From: Methylobacter sp.
GTDB taxonomy: Bacteria > Pseudomonadota > Gammaproteobacteria > Methylococcales > Methylomonadaceae
Assembly: GCA_002928495.1 (NCBI GenBank)
Contig: PERF01000010.1
Location: 1 to 37,754, forward strand
Direction: 5' to 3'
Length of the DNA stretch: 37,754 nucleotides
Under the pieces are notes generated by a model. The model worked only from the letters and a program-made list of their open reading frames with translations, did not search any database and had not been told where the DNA came from. Every line of letters starts with the position of its first letter. Within the stretch, counting starts at the first letter, position 1. The position numbers and the translations under genes were made by a program. Positions 8,860-17,627 of this stretch are shown here, in pieces.

Positions 8860-10056
8860 GTGGCCTTACCCGATCTGTACCTGAAAAAAAATGAAGACAA
8901 ACGGCTGCGCAAAGGCCATCTCTGGGTATTCAGCAACGAAATCGATACCGGGCGCTCGGCATTGGAGCATTTTAACGCCGGTGATCTAGTCCACATCAAA
9001 AGCGAAGACGGCAAAATTCTGGGTACGGCTTATGTTAATCCGCACACTTTAATCTGCGCACGCATATTATCCCGAAAGCCCAATCTCAAATTCGCCGGCA
9101 ATTTCTTTAAGGAAAGGCTCACTACGGCGCTGGCGTTACGCCAACAATGCTTCGATAAACCGTTCTACCGTTGGGTTTTCGGCGAAAGCGACGGCTTACC
9201 GGGTTTGGTGGTGGACCGCTACGGTTCGGTGTTATCGGTGCAAATCACCACGGCCGGCATGGAGCTGCGCAAGGCATGTTTGCTGGATACCTTGATTGAA
9301 CTAGCCGCGCCTAGTGCCATCATCCTAAAAAACGATACCGGCCAGCGGCAACTGGAAAACTTAAGCCTGGAACCCGAAACCGCCTATGGCACGCTTACCG
9401 AACCAGTTATTATCGAAGAAAACGGTGCGCGCTTCGCCGTCAACATTTTGGAAGGCCAAAAAACCGGCTGGTTTTACGACCACCGCCTAAGCCGTGCCCA
9501 GTTGGCCGGTTACGCCAAGCAAAAGCGGGTTTTGGACTTGTTCTGTTATACCGGCGCCTGGAGCATCCCGGCGGCGCTGGCCGGCGCCAGCCAAATAACC
9601 GGGGTTGACGCGTCCGAGCCGGCACTGGCACTGGCTGCGGAAAATGCCCGGCTGAATAAGGTCGACAACCGCATGATCTGGCAACGCGCCGATGTCTTCG
9701 AGTTTCTCAAGCAAGCCCGCCAGGACAATGAACTCTACGACATCATCGTGCTGGATCCGCCCGCGCTGATAAAACGCAAAAAAGATTTTAAACAAGGTTA
9801 CGAGGCCTACCGGCATCTTAACCAAATGGCCCTGCAAGTATTGAATAAAAACGGCATTTTGGTATCAGCGTCTTGCTCACACCACTTGAGCCGGGACAAC
9901 TTATACGAAATTCTGCGCGCATCCGGCCGCCATATCGACCGCCATCTGACTTTTTTTAGCCAGGGCGGGCAAGGCCCCGACCACCCGATTGATCCGGCAA
10001 TTCCCGAAACCGAATACCTGAAAACATTTTTTTGTTCAATGACTTCAAGTCTTTAA
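8860..10056 (+). CDS. rlmI: 23S rRNA (cytosine-C5) methyltransferase, RlmI-like
   Basis: SAM-dependent RNA methyltransferase; in E. coli RlmI makes m5C1962 in 23S rRNA. The 398 residues (E. coli 396) carry an N-terminal PUA-type RNA-binding region (LRKGHLWVFSNEI, about 1-75), then a central domain and the Rossmann methyltransferase domain with VLDLFCYTGAWSIPAAL, the motif IIVLDPPALIKRKKDF, and SCSHHLSRDN carrying the likely catalytic Cys. The start is GTG at 8860, two bases after the preceding stop; no better start is near. The RlmI subfamily rather than RlmL/K is assigned from size and the PUA domain. Confidence 0.9.
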   Translation: MALPDLYLKKNEDKRLRKGHLWVFSNEIDTGRSALEHFNAGDLVHIKSEDGKILGTAYVNPHTLICARILSRKPNLKFAGNFFKERLTTALALRQQCFDKPFYRWVFGESDGLPGLVVDRYGSVLSVQITTAGMELRKACLLDTLIELAAPSAIILKNDTGQRQLENLSLEPETAYGTLTEPVIIEENGARFAVNILEGQKTGWFYDHRLSRAQLAGYAKQKRVLDLFCYTGAWSIPAALAGASQITGVDASEPALALAAENARLNKVDNRMIWQRADVFEFLKQARQDNELYDIIVLDPPALIKRKKDFKQGYEAYRHLNQMALQVLNKNGILVSASCSHHLSRDNLYEILRASGRHIDRHLTFFSQGGQGPDHPIDPAIPETEYLKTFFCSMTSSL

Positions 10057-10116
10057 AATAACAACGGCCAGCGCCTTGTCCTTACTACGATAACTAAAAC
10101 CAAGAGGGAAACCGTA

Positions 10117-10650
10117 ATGAAAGCCTGCGAAAACTGCCAACGTGTCGAAATCGGCAAAAACCATAACCACATGTCCATCCCGGCCAGAGCGCTAGGCATG
10201 GTATTTGTGTATTTGCCACTACTTACCTTACCGTTTGTAATTTTGAGCGCTTACTTGACGTATTACCATTTACGTCTGGTTGGCGGCCGCAATATCAAAA
10301 CCTGGAGCGACTTTTTGCCCGACCGGAAAAGTTACCGCTATACCTACCAAACCCAGATCACCATGAAGCCAACTTTTACGGGCAGCGCCTCGCAGTTCAA
10401 GCTGTTCTGGATTCTGAACTGCACCTGGTATTGCCCCTACAGCGTAGCCTTGTTCGAATGGCATACCTATCTGGTGAAAATTGTGGAAAACTGGTGGTGC
10501 CCGTTCGGCCACGACAGAAAAGAAGGTTACGGCGAAGGCAAAATCGATAAATCGTTCTGGCATTTGAATCCGGTGGATACTGAAAAAATGACTCCGGAAG
10601 ACCGCTTTAATCCAATTTGGAACGAAGAAGTGGAAAAACCCGGCGAATAA
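10117..10650 (+). CDS. Unknown membrane protein with N-terminal CxxC
   Basis: I do not recognise this family. The 177-residue product begins with a short CENC motif (Cys4, Cys7), then His-rich GKNHNHM, then a hydrophobic stretch, ALGMVFVYLPLLTLPFVILS (about 26-45), likely one membrane helix. The rest is soluble-looking but rich in aromatic residues (TWYCPYSVALFEWHTY, NWWCPFGHDRK) with two more cysteines, so a metal or redox role is conceivable but unproven. The ribosome-binding site is good (AGAGGG, 8 nt before ATG). It sits between rlmI and dusB, where the commoner order places no such gene, so it may be lineage-specific. Confidence 0.75.
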   Translation: MKACENCQRVEIGKNHNHMSIPARALGMVFVYLPLLTLPFVILSAYLTYYHLRLVGGRNIKTWSDFLPDRKSYRYTYQTQITMKPTFTGSASQFKLFWILNCTWYCPYSVALFEWHTYLVKIVENWWCPFGHDRKEGYGEGKIDKSFWHLNPVDTEKMTPEDRFNPIWNEEVEKPGE

Positions 10651-10684
10651 GGGCAAACAGACCACTGCATTTTTGCCTTATACC

Positions 10685-11689
10685 ATGCAAATCGGGCCTT
10701 ATATCCTGGAAAACCAACTGATACTCGCGCCCATGGCCGGTATTAGCGACCGTCCGTTTAGAACCCTGTGCAAGCGCTTCGGCGCTGCCTTGGCGGTTTC
10801 CGAGATGGTGGCGTCCAACCCGGTTTTGCAAAACCATAAACGGACTTTGTTAAAAGCCGACCACACCGGGGAAAACGGCATCCGCTCGGTGCAGATTTTG
10901 GGCACCGATCCTTTGCAAATGGCGCAGGCGGCAAGCCTTAATGTCAAACGCGGCGCGCAGATTATCGATATCAACATGGGTTGCCCGGCTAAAAAAGTGT
11001 GTTCGGTAGCCGCCGGTTCGGCTTTATTAAAAGACGAGCCCCTGGTCGAAAAAATCCTCCATGCCGTGGTCAACGCCGTTGATGTGCCGGTGACCTTAAA
11101 AATCCGCACCGGCTGGGATATGCATAACCGCAACGCGGTTAATATTGCCAAACTGGCTGAGCAATCCGGGATCGCCGCACTGACCGTTCATGGCCGCACC
11201 CGCGCCTGTAAATTCGACGGCCAGGCCGAGTACGACACCGTAAAAGCTGTTAAATCGACGGTCAAAATCCCGGTTATCGCCAACGGCGATATCGACTCAC
11301 CAGAAAAAGCCCGCGCGGTCTTGCAATACACGCAAGCTGACGCCGTTATGATCGGCCGTGCCGCCCAAGGCCGTCCGTGGCTGTTTGACCAGATCGGGCA
11401 ATTTCTTAATGGCCATGGCTCAGCCATGATGCCTGATTTAATCAACATACAGGAAATTGTGCTGGAGCATTTGGAATTACTCTATAGCTTCTATGGTTCC
11501 ACCACTGGTGTTAGAATGGCGCGCAAGCATCTTGGCTGGTATTTAGCCAACTTAGGCGACATCCCCGCAACCATCAAACAACCGCTTTATTCATCCGAAC
11601 ATCCCGGCCAGCAACAATTTCAAGTGAGTGCCGCTTTCAATTTTTTGATTAACGAACGTGTAGCTATTTATGGACCCAGTAAAATCTAA
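10685..11689 (+). CDS. dusB: tRNA-dihydrouridine synthase B
   Basis: FMN enzyme that reduces specific uridines in the D-loop of tRNA to dihydrouridine. The protein (334 residues from ATG 10685; E. coli 321) starts IGPYILENQLILAPMAGISD, typical of DusB. DINMGCPAKKV contains catalytic Cys100, LTVHGRT and IPVIANGDI are the phosphate-binding and FMN-contacting strands of the TIM barrel, and AVMIGRAAQGRPW closes it. An in-frame TTG at 10673 would add four residues; neither start has a strong ribosome-binding site. The 3' end overlaps fis by 20 nt, the classical dusB-fis operon. Confidence 0.95.
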   Translation: MQIGPYILENQLILAPMAGISDRPFRTLCKRFGAALAVSEMVASNPVLQNHKRTLLKADHTGENGIRSVQILGTDPLQMAQAASLNVKRGAQIIDINMGCPAKKVCSVAAGSALLKDEPLVEKILHAVVNAVDVPVTLKIRTGWDMHNRNAVNIAKLAEQSGIAALTVHGRTRACKFDGQAEYDTVKAVKSTVKIPVIANGDIDSPEKARAVLQYTQADAVMIGRAAQGRPWLFDQIGQFLNGHGSAMMPDLINIQEIVLEHLELLYSFYGSTTGVRMARKHLGWYLANLGDIPATIKQPLYSSEHPGQQQFQVSAAFNFLINERVAIYGPSKI

Positions 11690-11954
11690 TCCCGAGTTTT
11701 TTGAAATACGAAGCCGACGGACCAGCGATATACCATTGTCTACCCATGTCAAAATTGCCGTAGAGCATTATTTTTCTCAGTTAAAGGATCACGAAATCAC
11801 CAATTTGTACGATTTGGTGATCAACGAAGTGGAAAAGCCTTTGCTGGAAGCAACCCTGGAGCACTCCGGATACAACCAGAGCAAAGCCGCCAAAACCCTG
11901 GGATTAAGCCGTAGCACGTTACGGAAAAAGCTGGATCAGTACGGTATCGGCTGA
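11670..11954 (+). CDS. fis: DNA-binding protein Fis
   Basis: Small nucleoid-associated protein that bends DNA and activates rRNA promoters, recombination and replication control. The 94 residues (E. coli 98) show the dimerising helical core (about 24-65) and a C-terminal helix-turn-helix (GYNQSKAAKTLGLSRSTLRK, about 68-87). The first residues overlap dusB, so its translation is likely coupled. The next gene, purH, begins 41 nt after the stop; the spacer holds no obvious terminator. Confidence 0.95.
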   Translation: MDPVKSNPEFFEIRSRRTSDIPLSTHVKIAVEHYFSQLKDHEITNLYDLVINEVEKPLLEATLEHSGYNQSKAAKTLGLSRSTLRKKLDQYGIG

Positions 11955-11995
11955 CCGGCGCCGCCAATATTTCATTCATTGTCTAAGTATTATTG

Positions 11996-13558
11996 ATGCA
12001 AAACAAAATCTCCCGCGCGTTGGTCAGCGTTTCCGATAAGACCGGAATTGTCGAGTTCTGCCGTGCTTTAAGCGATCACGGCATTGCGCTGTTATCCACC
12101 GGCGGCACGGCCAAAACCTTGCTAGACGCCGGAATTGAAGTGATTGAAGTGTCCGATTACACCGGCTTTCCGGAAATGATGGCGGGCCGGGTAAAAACCC
12201 TGCATCCCAAAATCCACGGCGGAATATTGGGACGCCGTGGTCTTGACGATGCGGTCATGGCTGAGCACAACATTAATCCTATCGATTTGGTGGTAGTCAA
12301 TTTATACCCTTTCGAACAAACCGTCAGCAAACCGGACTGCAGTCTTGCCGAAGCCATTGAGAATATCGATATCGGCGGGCCGGCCATGCTGCGTTCGGCG
12401 GCTAAAAACCATGACGCAGTTGCCGTTGTGGTCGACCCCAGCGATTACGCCGCAATCCTTGGCGAACTCAACGGCAACGGCGGGACACTAAGCCCGGAAA
12501 CCCGGTTCAGGCTAGCGGCAAAATGCTTCAGTCACACGGCACGCTACGATACCGCCATCGCCAATTACCTGGAACAACGCAGCGGCACGCCTTTTCCGAC
12601 CACGTTGAATTTGCAGTTTTACCACCGGCAAACCCTGCGTTACGGCGAAAATCCACACCAGCAAGCCGCCTTTTACAGTGCCAAAGCGCCCGAATCCGGC
12701 ACGCTGGCCGCCGCCACGCAACTGCAAGGTAAAGCGCTGTCTTATAACAATATCGCCGATGCCGATGCCGCCTTGGAATGCGTTAAGGCCTTTACCGGCG
12801 AGGTCTGCTGTGTGATTGTCAAGCACGCCAATCCATGCGGGGTGGCTGTGGCTAAAACCCTGCACGAAGCTTACGACCTGGCCTACCAAACCGATCCAAC
12901 CTCGGCTTTCGGCGGCATTATTGCCTGCAGCGCCGAATTGGACGGCAGCACGGCGCAAGCAATCATCGACCGCCAATTCGTTGAAGTCATCATTGCGCCT
13001 TCGATCAGCGCCGAAGCACGGCGAATTCTCGAGGACAAACCCAATATCAGGCTACTGGCCTGCGGCCCATGGCAGACCGGCGAATTTCAAAGCACCCTGG
13101 ATTTTAAACGCATAGGCGGCGGCTTGCTGGTTCAGGATCAAGACCTTGCCATGCTCGATCCTGGCGCCTTGAAAATTGTCACGCGGCGTGCACCTACCGC
13201 GCAAGAACACGCCGATCTGCTGTTTGTCTGGAAAGTCGCCAAATTCGTCAAATCCAACGCCATCGTTTACGGCCAGCAAGGCCGCACCATCGGCATCGGC
13301 GCAGGCCAGATGAGCCGGGTTTATTCGGCCAAGCTGGCCGGGATTAAAGCCCACGACGAGAATCTTGAGGTAAAAGGCTCGGTTATGGCCTCGGATGCGT
13401 TTTTTCCATTCCGCGATAGCATCGATGCCGCAGCCGCAGCCGGCATTACCGCCATTATCCAGCCCGGCGGTTCCATGCGCGATGAAGAAACCATAACCGC
13501 CGCCGATGAATACAATATTGCCATGGTATTTACCGGCATGCGTCATTTCCGGCACTAA
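11996..13558 (+). CDS. purH: Bifunctional AICAR formyltransferase / IMP cyclohydrolase
   Basis: Catalyses the last two steps of IMP synthesis. The 520-residue protein has the N-terminal MGS-like cyclohydrolase domain (about 1-150; [24 protein letters not shown]) and the C-terminal AICAR transformylase (about 200-520) with [14 protein letters not shown], the Lys-His pair in [21 protein letters not shown] and [10 protein letters not shown] use ATG 11996; a TTG one codon earlier is also open. purD follows after 14 nt, the usual purHD pair. No purine operator was recognised upstream. Confidence 0.97.
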   Translation: MQNKISRALVSVSDKTGIVEFCRALSDHGIALLSTGGTAKTLLDAGIEVIEVSDYTGFPEMMAGRVKTLHPKIHGGILGRRGLDDAVMAEHNINPIDLVVVNLYPFEQTVSKPDCSLAEAIENIDIGGPAMLRSAAKNHDAVAVVVDPSDYAAILGELNGNGGTLSPETRFRLAAKCFSHTARYDTAIANYLEQRSGTPFPTTLNLQFYHRQTLRYGENPHQQAAFYSAKAPESGTLAAATQLQGKALSYNNIADADAALECVKAFTGEVCCVIVKHANPCGVAVAKTLHEAYDLAYQTDPTSAFGGIIACSAELDGSTAQAIIDRQFVEVIIAPSISAEARRILEDKPNIRLLACGPWQTGEFQSTLDFKRIGGGLLVQDQDLAMLDPGALKIVTRRAPTAQEHADLLFVWKVAKFVKSNAIVYGQQGRTIGIGAGQMSRVYSAKLAGIKAHDENLEVKGSVMASDAFFPFRDSIDAAAAAGITAIIQPGGSMRDEETITAADEYNIAMVFTGMRHFRH

Positions 13559-13572
13559 CCATTGGTAAACTC

Positions 13573-14856
13573 ATGACTTTGGACATTTTAATTGTAGGCA
13601 GCGGCGGCCGCGAACACGCGCTGGCCTGGAAAGCCCGGCAATCGCCTAAAGCCGGGCGGGTCTTTGTCGCCCCCGGCAATGCCGGCACGGAACTTGAACC
13701 CGGCATCGATAATCTTGCTATCGCCGCCGATGACATCGAGGCATTGCTGGATTTTGCCCGCCAGCAAGCCATTGGCTTAACCATTGTCGGGCCGGAAGTA
13801 CCCTTGGTGTTGGGCATTACCGATCGCTTCCAACAAGCCGGTCTCAATTGTTTTGGGCCGGTTGCGAAAGCGGCGCAACTGGAAGGCTCCAAATCGTTTT
13901 GCAAAGACTTCATGGTCCGCCACGGCATTCCTACGGCGCATTACCAAAGTTTTACCGATTCCGATGCAGCCATCGCCTATATCAAACAACACGGTGCGCC
14001 AATCGTCGTTAAAGCCGATGGTCTGGCTGCGGGCAAAGGCGTCGTGGTGGCCCAAACCGAAGACGAAGCCATAGCCGCCGTCACCGGTATGCTAGCCGGC
14101 AACCGCTTCGGCGAGGCTGGCCACCGGGTGGTAATCGAGGAATTCCTAGCCGGCGAGGAAGCCAGTTTTATCGTGATTGCCGATGGCCTTAACGCCTTGG
14201 CCATGGCGACTTCGCAAGACCATAAAGCCCGCGATAACGGCGACACCGGCCCCAACACCGGCGGCATGGGGGCTTACTCACCCGCTCCGGTGGTCACGCC
14301 GCCAATCCATGATCGTGTTATGCGGGATGTTATCCTGCCTACTTTAAAAGGCATGCAAAAAGACGGCAGTCCTTATACCGGTTTTTTATATGCCGGCTTA
14401 ATGATTAGCCCGGACGGCGCGGTGAAGGTGCTTGAATACAACTGCCGTTTCGGCGATCCCGAAACCCAGCCGATTATGCTTAGGTTTAACAGTGACTTGG
14501 TGGAACTGTGCCTGATGGCTTTGGAACAAAAACTGGATACAGCCCGCATCGCCTGGGACGAACGTGCCGCTTTAGGCGTGGTGATGGCGGCAGGCGGCTA
14601 TCCCGACGACTACGCCAAAGGCGCCGTGATTAGCGGTTTGCCTGAAACGGAAAGCCCGGACACTAAAGTTTTCCACGCCGGCACCACTAGGGTCAATGGC
14701 CAAGTGCTGACCAACGGCGGTCGGGTATTATGCGTGTGCGCTTTGGGTAATGACATTAAGGAAGCGCAAGCCAAAGCGTATGCACAAACCGGTAAAATTC
14801 ACTGGCAGGATGTTTATTTTCGCACCGACATCGGATTTAAGGCCATCAAATCATAA
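13573..14856 (+). CDS. purD: Phosphoribosylamine-glycine ligase
   Basis: ATP-grasp ligase that joins glycine to phosphoribosylamine, giving GAR, the second step of purine synthesis. The 427 residues match the family. Hallmarks are the N-terminal ILIVGSGGREHALAWK, the ATP-grasp segment PIVVKADGLAAGKGVVVA, FLAGEEASFIV, the conserved DHKARDNGDTGPNTGGMGAY and VLEYNCRFGDPETQP. The final 11 nt overlap the 3' end of alkB on the opposite strand, so the two operons converge with no terminator hairpin of their own. Confidence 0.97.
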   Translation: MTLDILIVGSGGREHALAWKARQSPKAGRVFVAPGNAGTELEPGIDNLAIAADDIEALLDFARQQAIGLTIVGPEVPLVLGITDRFQQAGLNCFGPVAKAAQLEGSKSFCKDFMVRHGIPTAHYQSFTDSDAAIAYIKQHGAPIVVKADGLAAGKGVVVAQTEDEAIAAVTGMLAGNRFGEAGHRVVIEEFLAGEEASFIVIADGLNALAMATSQDHKARDNGDTGPNTGGMGAYSPAPVVTPPIHDRVMRDVILPTLKGMQKDGSPYTGFLYAGLMISPDGAVKVLEYNCRFGDPETQPIMLRFNSDLVELCLMALEQKLDTARIAWDERAALGVVMAAGGYPDDYAKGAVISGLPETESPDTKVFHAGTTRVNGQVLTNGGRVLCVCALGNDIKEAQAKAYAQTGKIHWQDVYFRTDIGFKAIKS

Positions 14857-15445
14857 TTTTACGAAACGTCAGATTGATTCTAGGCAGTAATTCACACTGG
14901 CTTTTCGGTACGGAGTGCAACCATTGGTGTTGCGTGTCACCTTGCATAACCAGTAAATCGCCGTGTTCAAGCACCAGGTTTACCGTTAAACGCTGGTTTT
15001 TATGGTGAAACTTAAAGCGGCGGCCGGCGCCGAAGCTCAATGACGCAATCACCGGCCTAAATCCCAATTCCGGCTCGTTGTCGGCATGGCAACCCATGGA
15101 GTCGCGGCCATTACGGTACAAATTGGCCAGCACGCTATTGAAGTCCTGCCCGCATACCGCTTCCACTCCGGCTTTAAGCTCCTTCAGCACCGAATTCCAA
15201 GGTAGCGGCGGGTGGTCAACCCCGGAATACCGGTAGGCCGCGCCCGGATCGCCATACCAGCACATTAACCGGGGTGCTTTTACCCAGCGGCCGAAGATTA
15301 ACAACGTTTCTTCCTGCCAGGCCAAGCCATCCAGCAACCGGGCTGCCAAAAGGTCAGCTTGTTCCTTGCCATAAAACTGTTTTATAAAAAATGCTTCGCC
15401 GTCATGCGGCAACACATTGGGGAAATCCTGCGCGGCTAATATCAA
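14846..15445 (-). CDS. alkB: AlkB-family Fe(II)/2-oxoglutarate DNA-repair dioxygenase
   Basis: Oxidative dealkylation of damaged bases such as 1-methyladenine and 3-methylcytosine. The 199 residues have the iron ligands His120-x-Asp122 in MGCHADNE and His177 in QWLHSVP, and the 2-oxoglutarate-binding RINLTFR (Arg189, Arg195). Size and motifs resemble the short AlkB2/AlkB3-like bacterial proteins more than E. coli AlkB. The start is TTG at 15445, sharing TTGA with the receptor gene's stop, so coupled translation is likely. Being last in a yfiR-cyclase-receptor run is unusual for a repair gene. Confidence 0.9.
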   Translation of the reverse strand: MILAAQDFPNVLPHDGEAFFIKQFYGKEQADLLAARLLDGLAWQEETLLIFGRWVKAPRLMCWYGDPGAAYRYSGVDHPPLPWNSVLKELKAGVEAVCGQDFNSVLANLYRNGRDSMGCHADNEPELGFRPVIASLSFGAGRRFKFHHKNQRLTVNLVLEHGDLLVMQGDTQHQWLHSVPKSQCELLPRINLTFRKIMI

Positions 15446-17627
15446 AAATGTAACACCGCCTCAAAGTAAAAACTGCGCCCCGGCAGCGGAAAATTATTGG
15501 AAATATCAGAAACCGAAGGCTCTCTGATGTCGGCATCGAAGACGTTACGCACGGAGCCGGTAATATCAACGGTATTCAGCAGTTTTTTACGGGTTAAGGT
15601 CAGATCCACGGTTTTGTAATCCGCCAACGGCGCGTTGGTTGCCACCGGATTTAACCGGCTGCCTACCCAGTTCAACTGGGCTTGCAACTGCCACTGCGGC
15701 AGAAACTTCCAAAGCGCCGCCGCGTATACGTGGTGTTCCGGCACGCCGGTTACGCGTTGCTGCGTGTTGCTGTTGCGGGCATTTTGCCAGGCATAATTAC
15801 CTCTTAAATTCCATTTTTCCGAAGCTTGCCAATCCCATTCAAACTCGGTGCCGTAGCCGTTCTGGCTGGCGCTGTTGGCAAAGGTGGCGGTTTGGGTACC
15901 GGGAATACGCACAATCTGGATACCGTCGTTGAGTTCATAGTAATAAAAATTCAACCCGGTTCTCAACGTTGACAGCGGGTGGTAATCAAACGCCAGCTCA
16001 AAGGTATTGATGATTTCCGGCTGCAAATTTGGATTACCCAATAACACCGGGTTGTTCTGATTGGCTTGCTCTAAAAATGTCGGCGCCCGAAATGCCCGTC
16101 CGTATAAAATTTTACCGGTTAACTTGGGATCCAGCTCCCAAATCAAAGCCGCACGCGGATTGAAGGTGCCGCCAAAGTCCGAATACCGGTCATACCTTGC
16201 GCCTGCCACCAATTGCAATTTTTGATTGATTTGCCATTCGTCCTGGAAAAACACCGAACCGATTGAACGCTGCGACGGCGGCAGATAGGCAAATTCGGTG
16301 TCGGTAAAATTGGTTAAGGTACCATCCCGCACGTTCACTGTGGGCAAGGCTGCTAGAGTGCTTGCATCGATCGCGCCACGCCCGAAATTGCTGGCATTGG
16401 AGACGCGGGTTTGTTCATAGCGGTAACTAAAACCAAATTGCAACAGATGCTTATCAAATCCCCGGTAAAGGGAGGATAGCTCCAACGTTGGAATCTGCTC
16501 AACCCTGCCTAATGTGGTATTGGCGCCATCCGGAAATGCAACCAATGCCACCGCATTCGAACCCGAAGTTACATCGCCGGTTCTGCTGATAGGTAACACG
16601 GCGCCGTTGGGAAAACCTTGAAAACTGGCCTCCAAACTGCTGTATAAATAGCTTAAATGGGCTTTCAACTCCCAATCTTTGAGCAAATCTTCGGTTGAAT
16701 AACGCACATCGGCAGGTATTGATTACCGCCGCCCAGGCCTATGGGATCCAATACGGCATTAACACCGGCATTGGTGCCGGCATCAAAACCCGAAACTGCC
16801 GAAAATCCCACATACCAATGTTTGCGTTGTAAATTCAAAAAACTGTTGATGGTTTTATATTGCGATTGCACGACACCCGGCGCTCTGGAAACGCTGGTGC
16901 CTAGCGCCCGGTCGATTGGAGTTTGGCGGTCGCGCTCGATAATGCGGCTGCTATCGATACCTGAATTAACAAATTGGACGCTGGCGCCTACCTCCCAGCC
17001 GGCCACCTCGCCGCTTTGCTGAGCCCAGCCGCTTTGGCTGTCGAACTCTCCAGCCCACACTCCCAGCCGGGTACCGTCTATATCGTCGGCTTTTTTGGTC
17101 ACAATATTGATGACGCCGGCAAACGCATCCGCGCCATACAACGCCGAACCCGGCCCACGGATAATTTCAAGGCGTTGAATGGCCTCCACGGGAATTTGTA
17201 TGCCGGTAGCCAAGCCGCCACGGTAAGGCAGGTTTAGACGGGTACCATCCAACAGAAACAATAACTCGGCGTTAATTTCGTTGCGGATACCGCGCACGCT
17301 GTAACTCGCATCGTACGTATTCTGCTGCACGCTATTGTGAAAACCCGGCACGGTTTCAAGCACCTCAGACAGCTGGCGGGCGCCCATATCCTTAATTTGA
17401 TCGGCCGTTATTACCGTGATAGCCGCCGCTGATTTGGCAACGGTGCGCGGCGTGCCGGTCGCAAGGGTAGCCACGACCGAAAGCTTGGAAAGCTGTTCCG
17501 GCGAGAGTTCAAAAAAATCCTCCACCTTGCTTTCCTCTGCTATTGCCTCGGTACCAACACAAAGGCAGGCCAATGCTATGCCATACCAAGGAAAAGATTT
17601 TGGTTTTAACGTCTTAGTCATCATCAC
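15442..17627 (-). CDS. TonB-dependent outer-membrane receptor, 1-base frameshift
   Basis: Outer-membrane active transporter; substrate unknown. The N-terminal part has a signal peptide (IALACLCVGTEAIAEE), then DFFELSPEQLSKLSVVATLA, a plug domain with ITVITADQIKDMGARQLSEVL, VPGFHNSV, LLFLLDGTRLN and IRGPGSALYGADAFAGVINI. The C-terminal part is the beta barrel, ending in the expected Phe (FYFEAVLHF). The frames join near 16711, where one missing base (CTG CCx GAT, perhaps CCC) restores one protein of about 728 residues. The start is ambiguous among GTG 17627, ATG 17624 and ATG 17621; GGGG is best placed for 17621. It overlaps the upstream cyclase gene and the downstream alkB by a few bases, so all are likely one operon. 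Confidence 0.87.

Noticed and set aside
12512-13555. Open frames on the minus strand opposite purH (up to 167 codons)
   Set aside because: Composition-driven shadows of purH; no domain or start signal.
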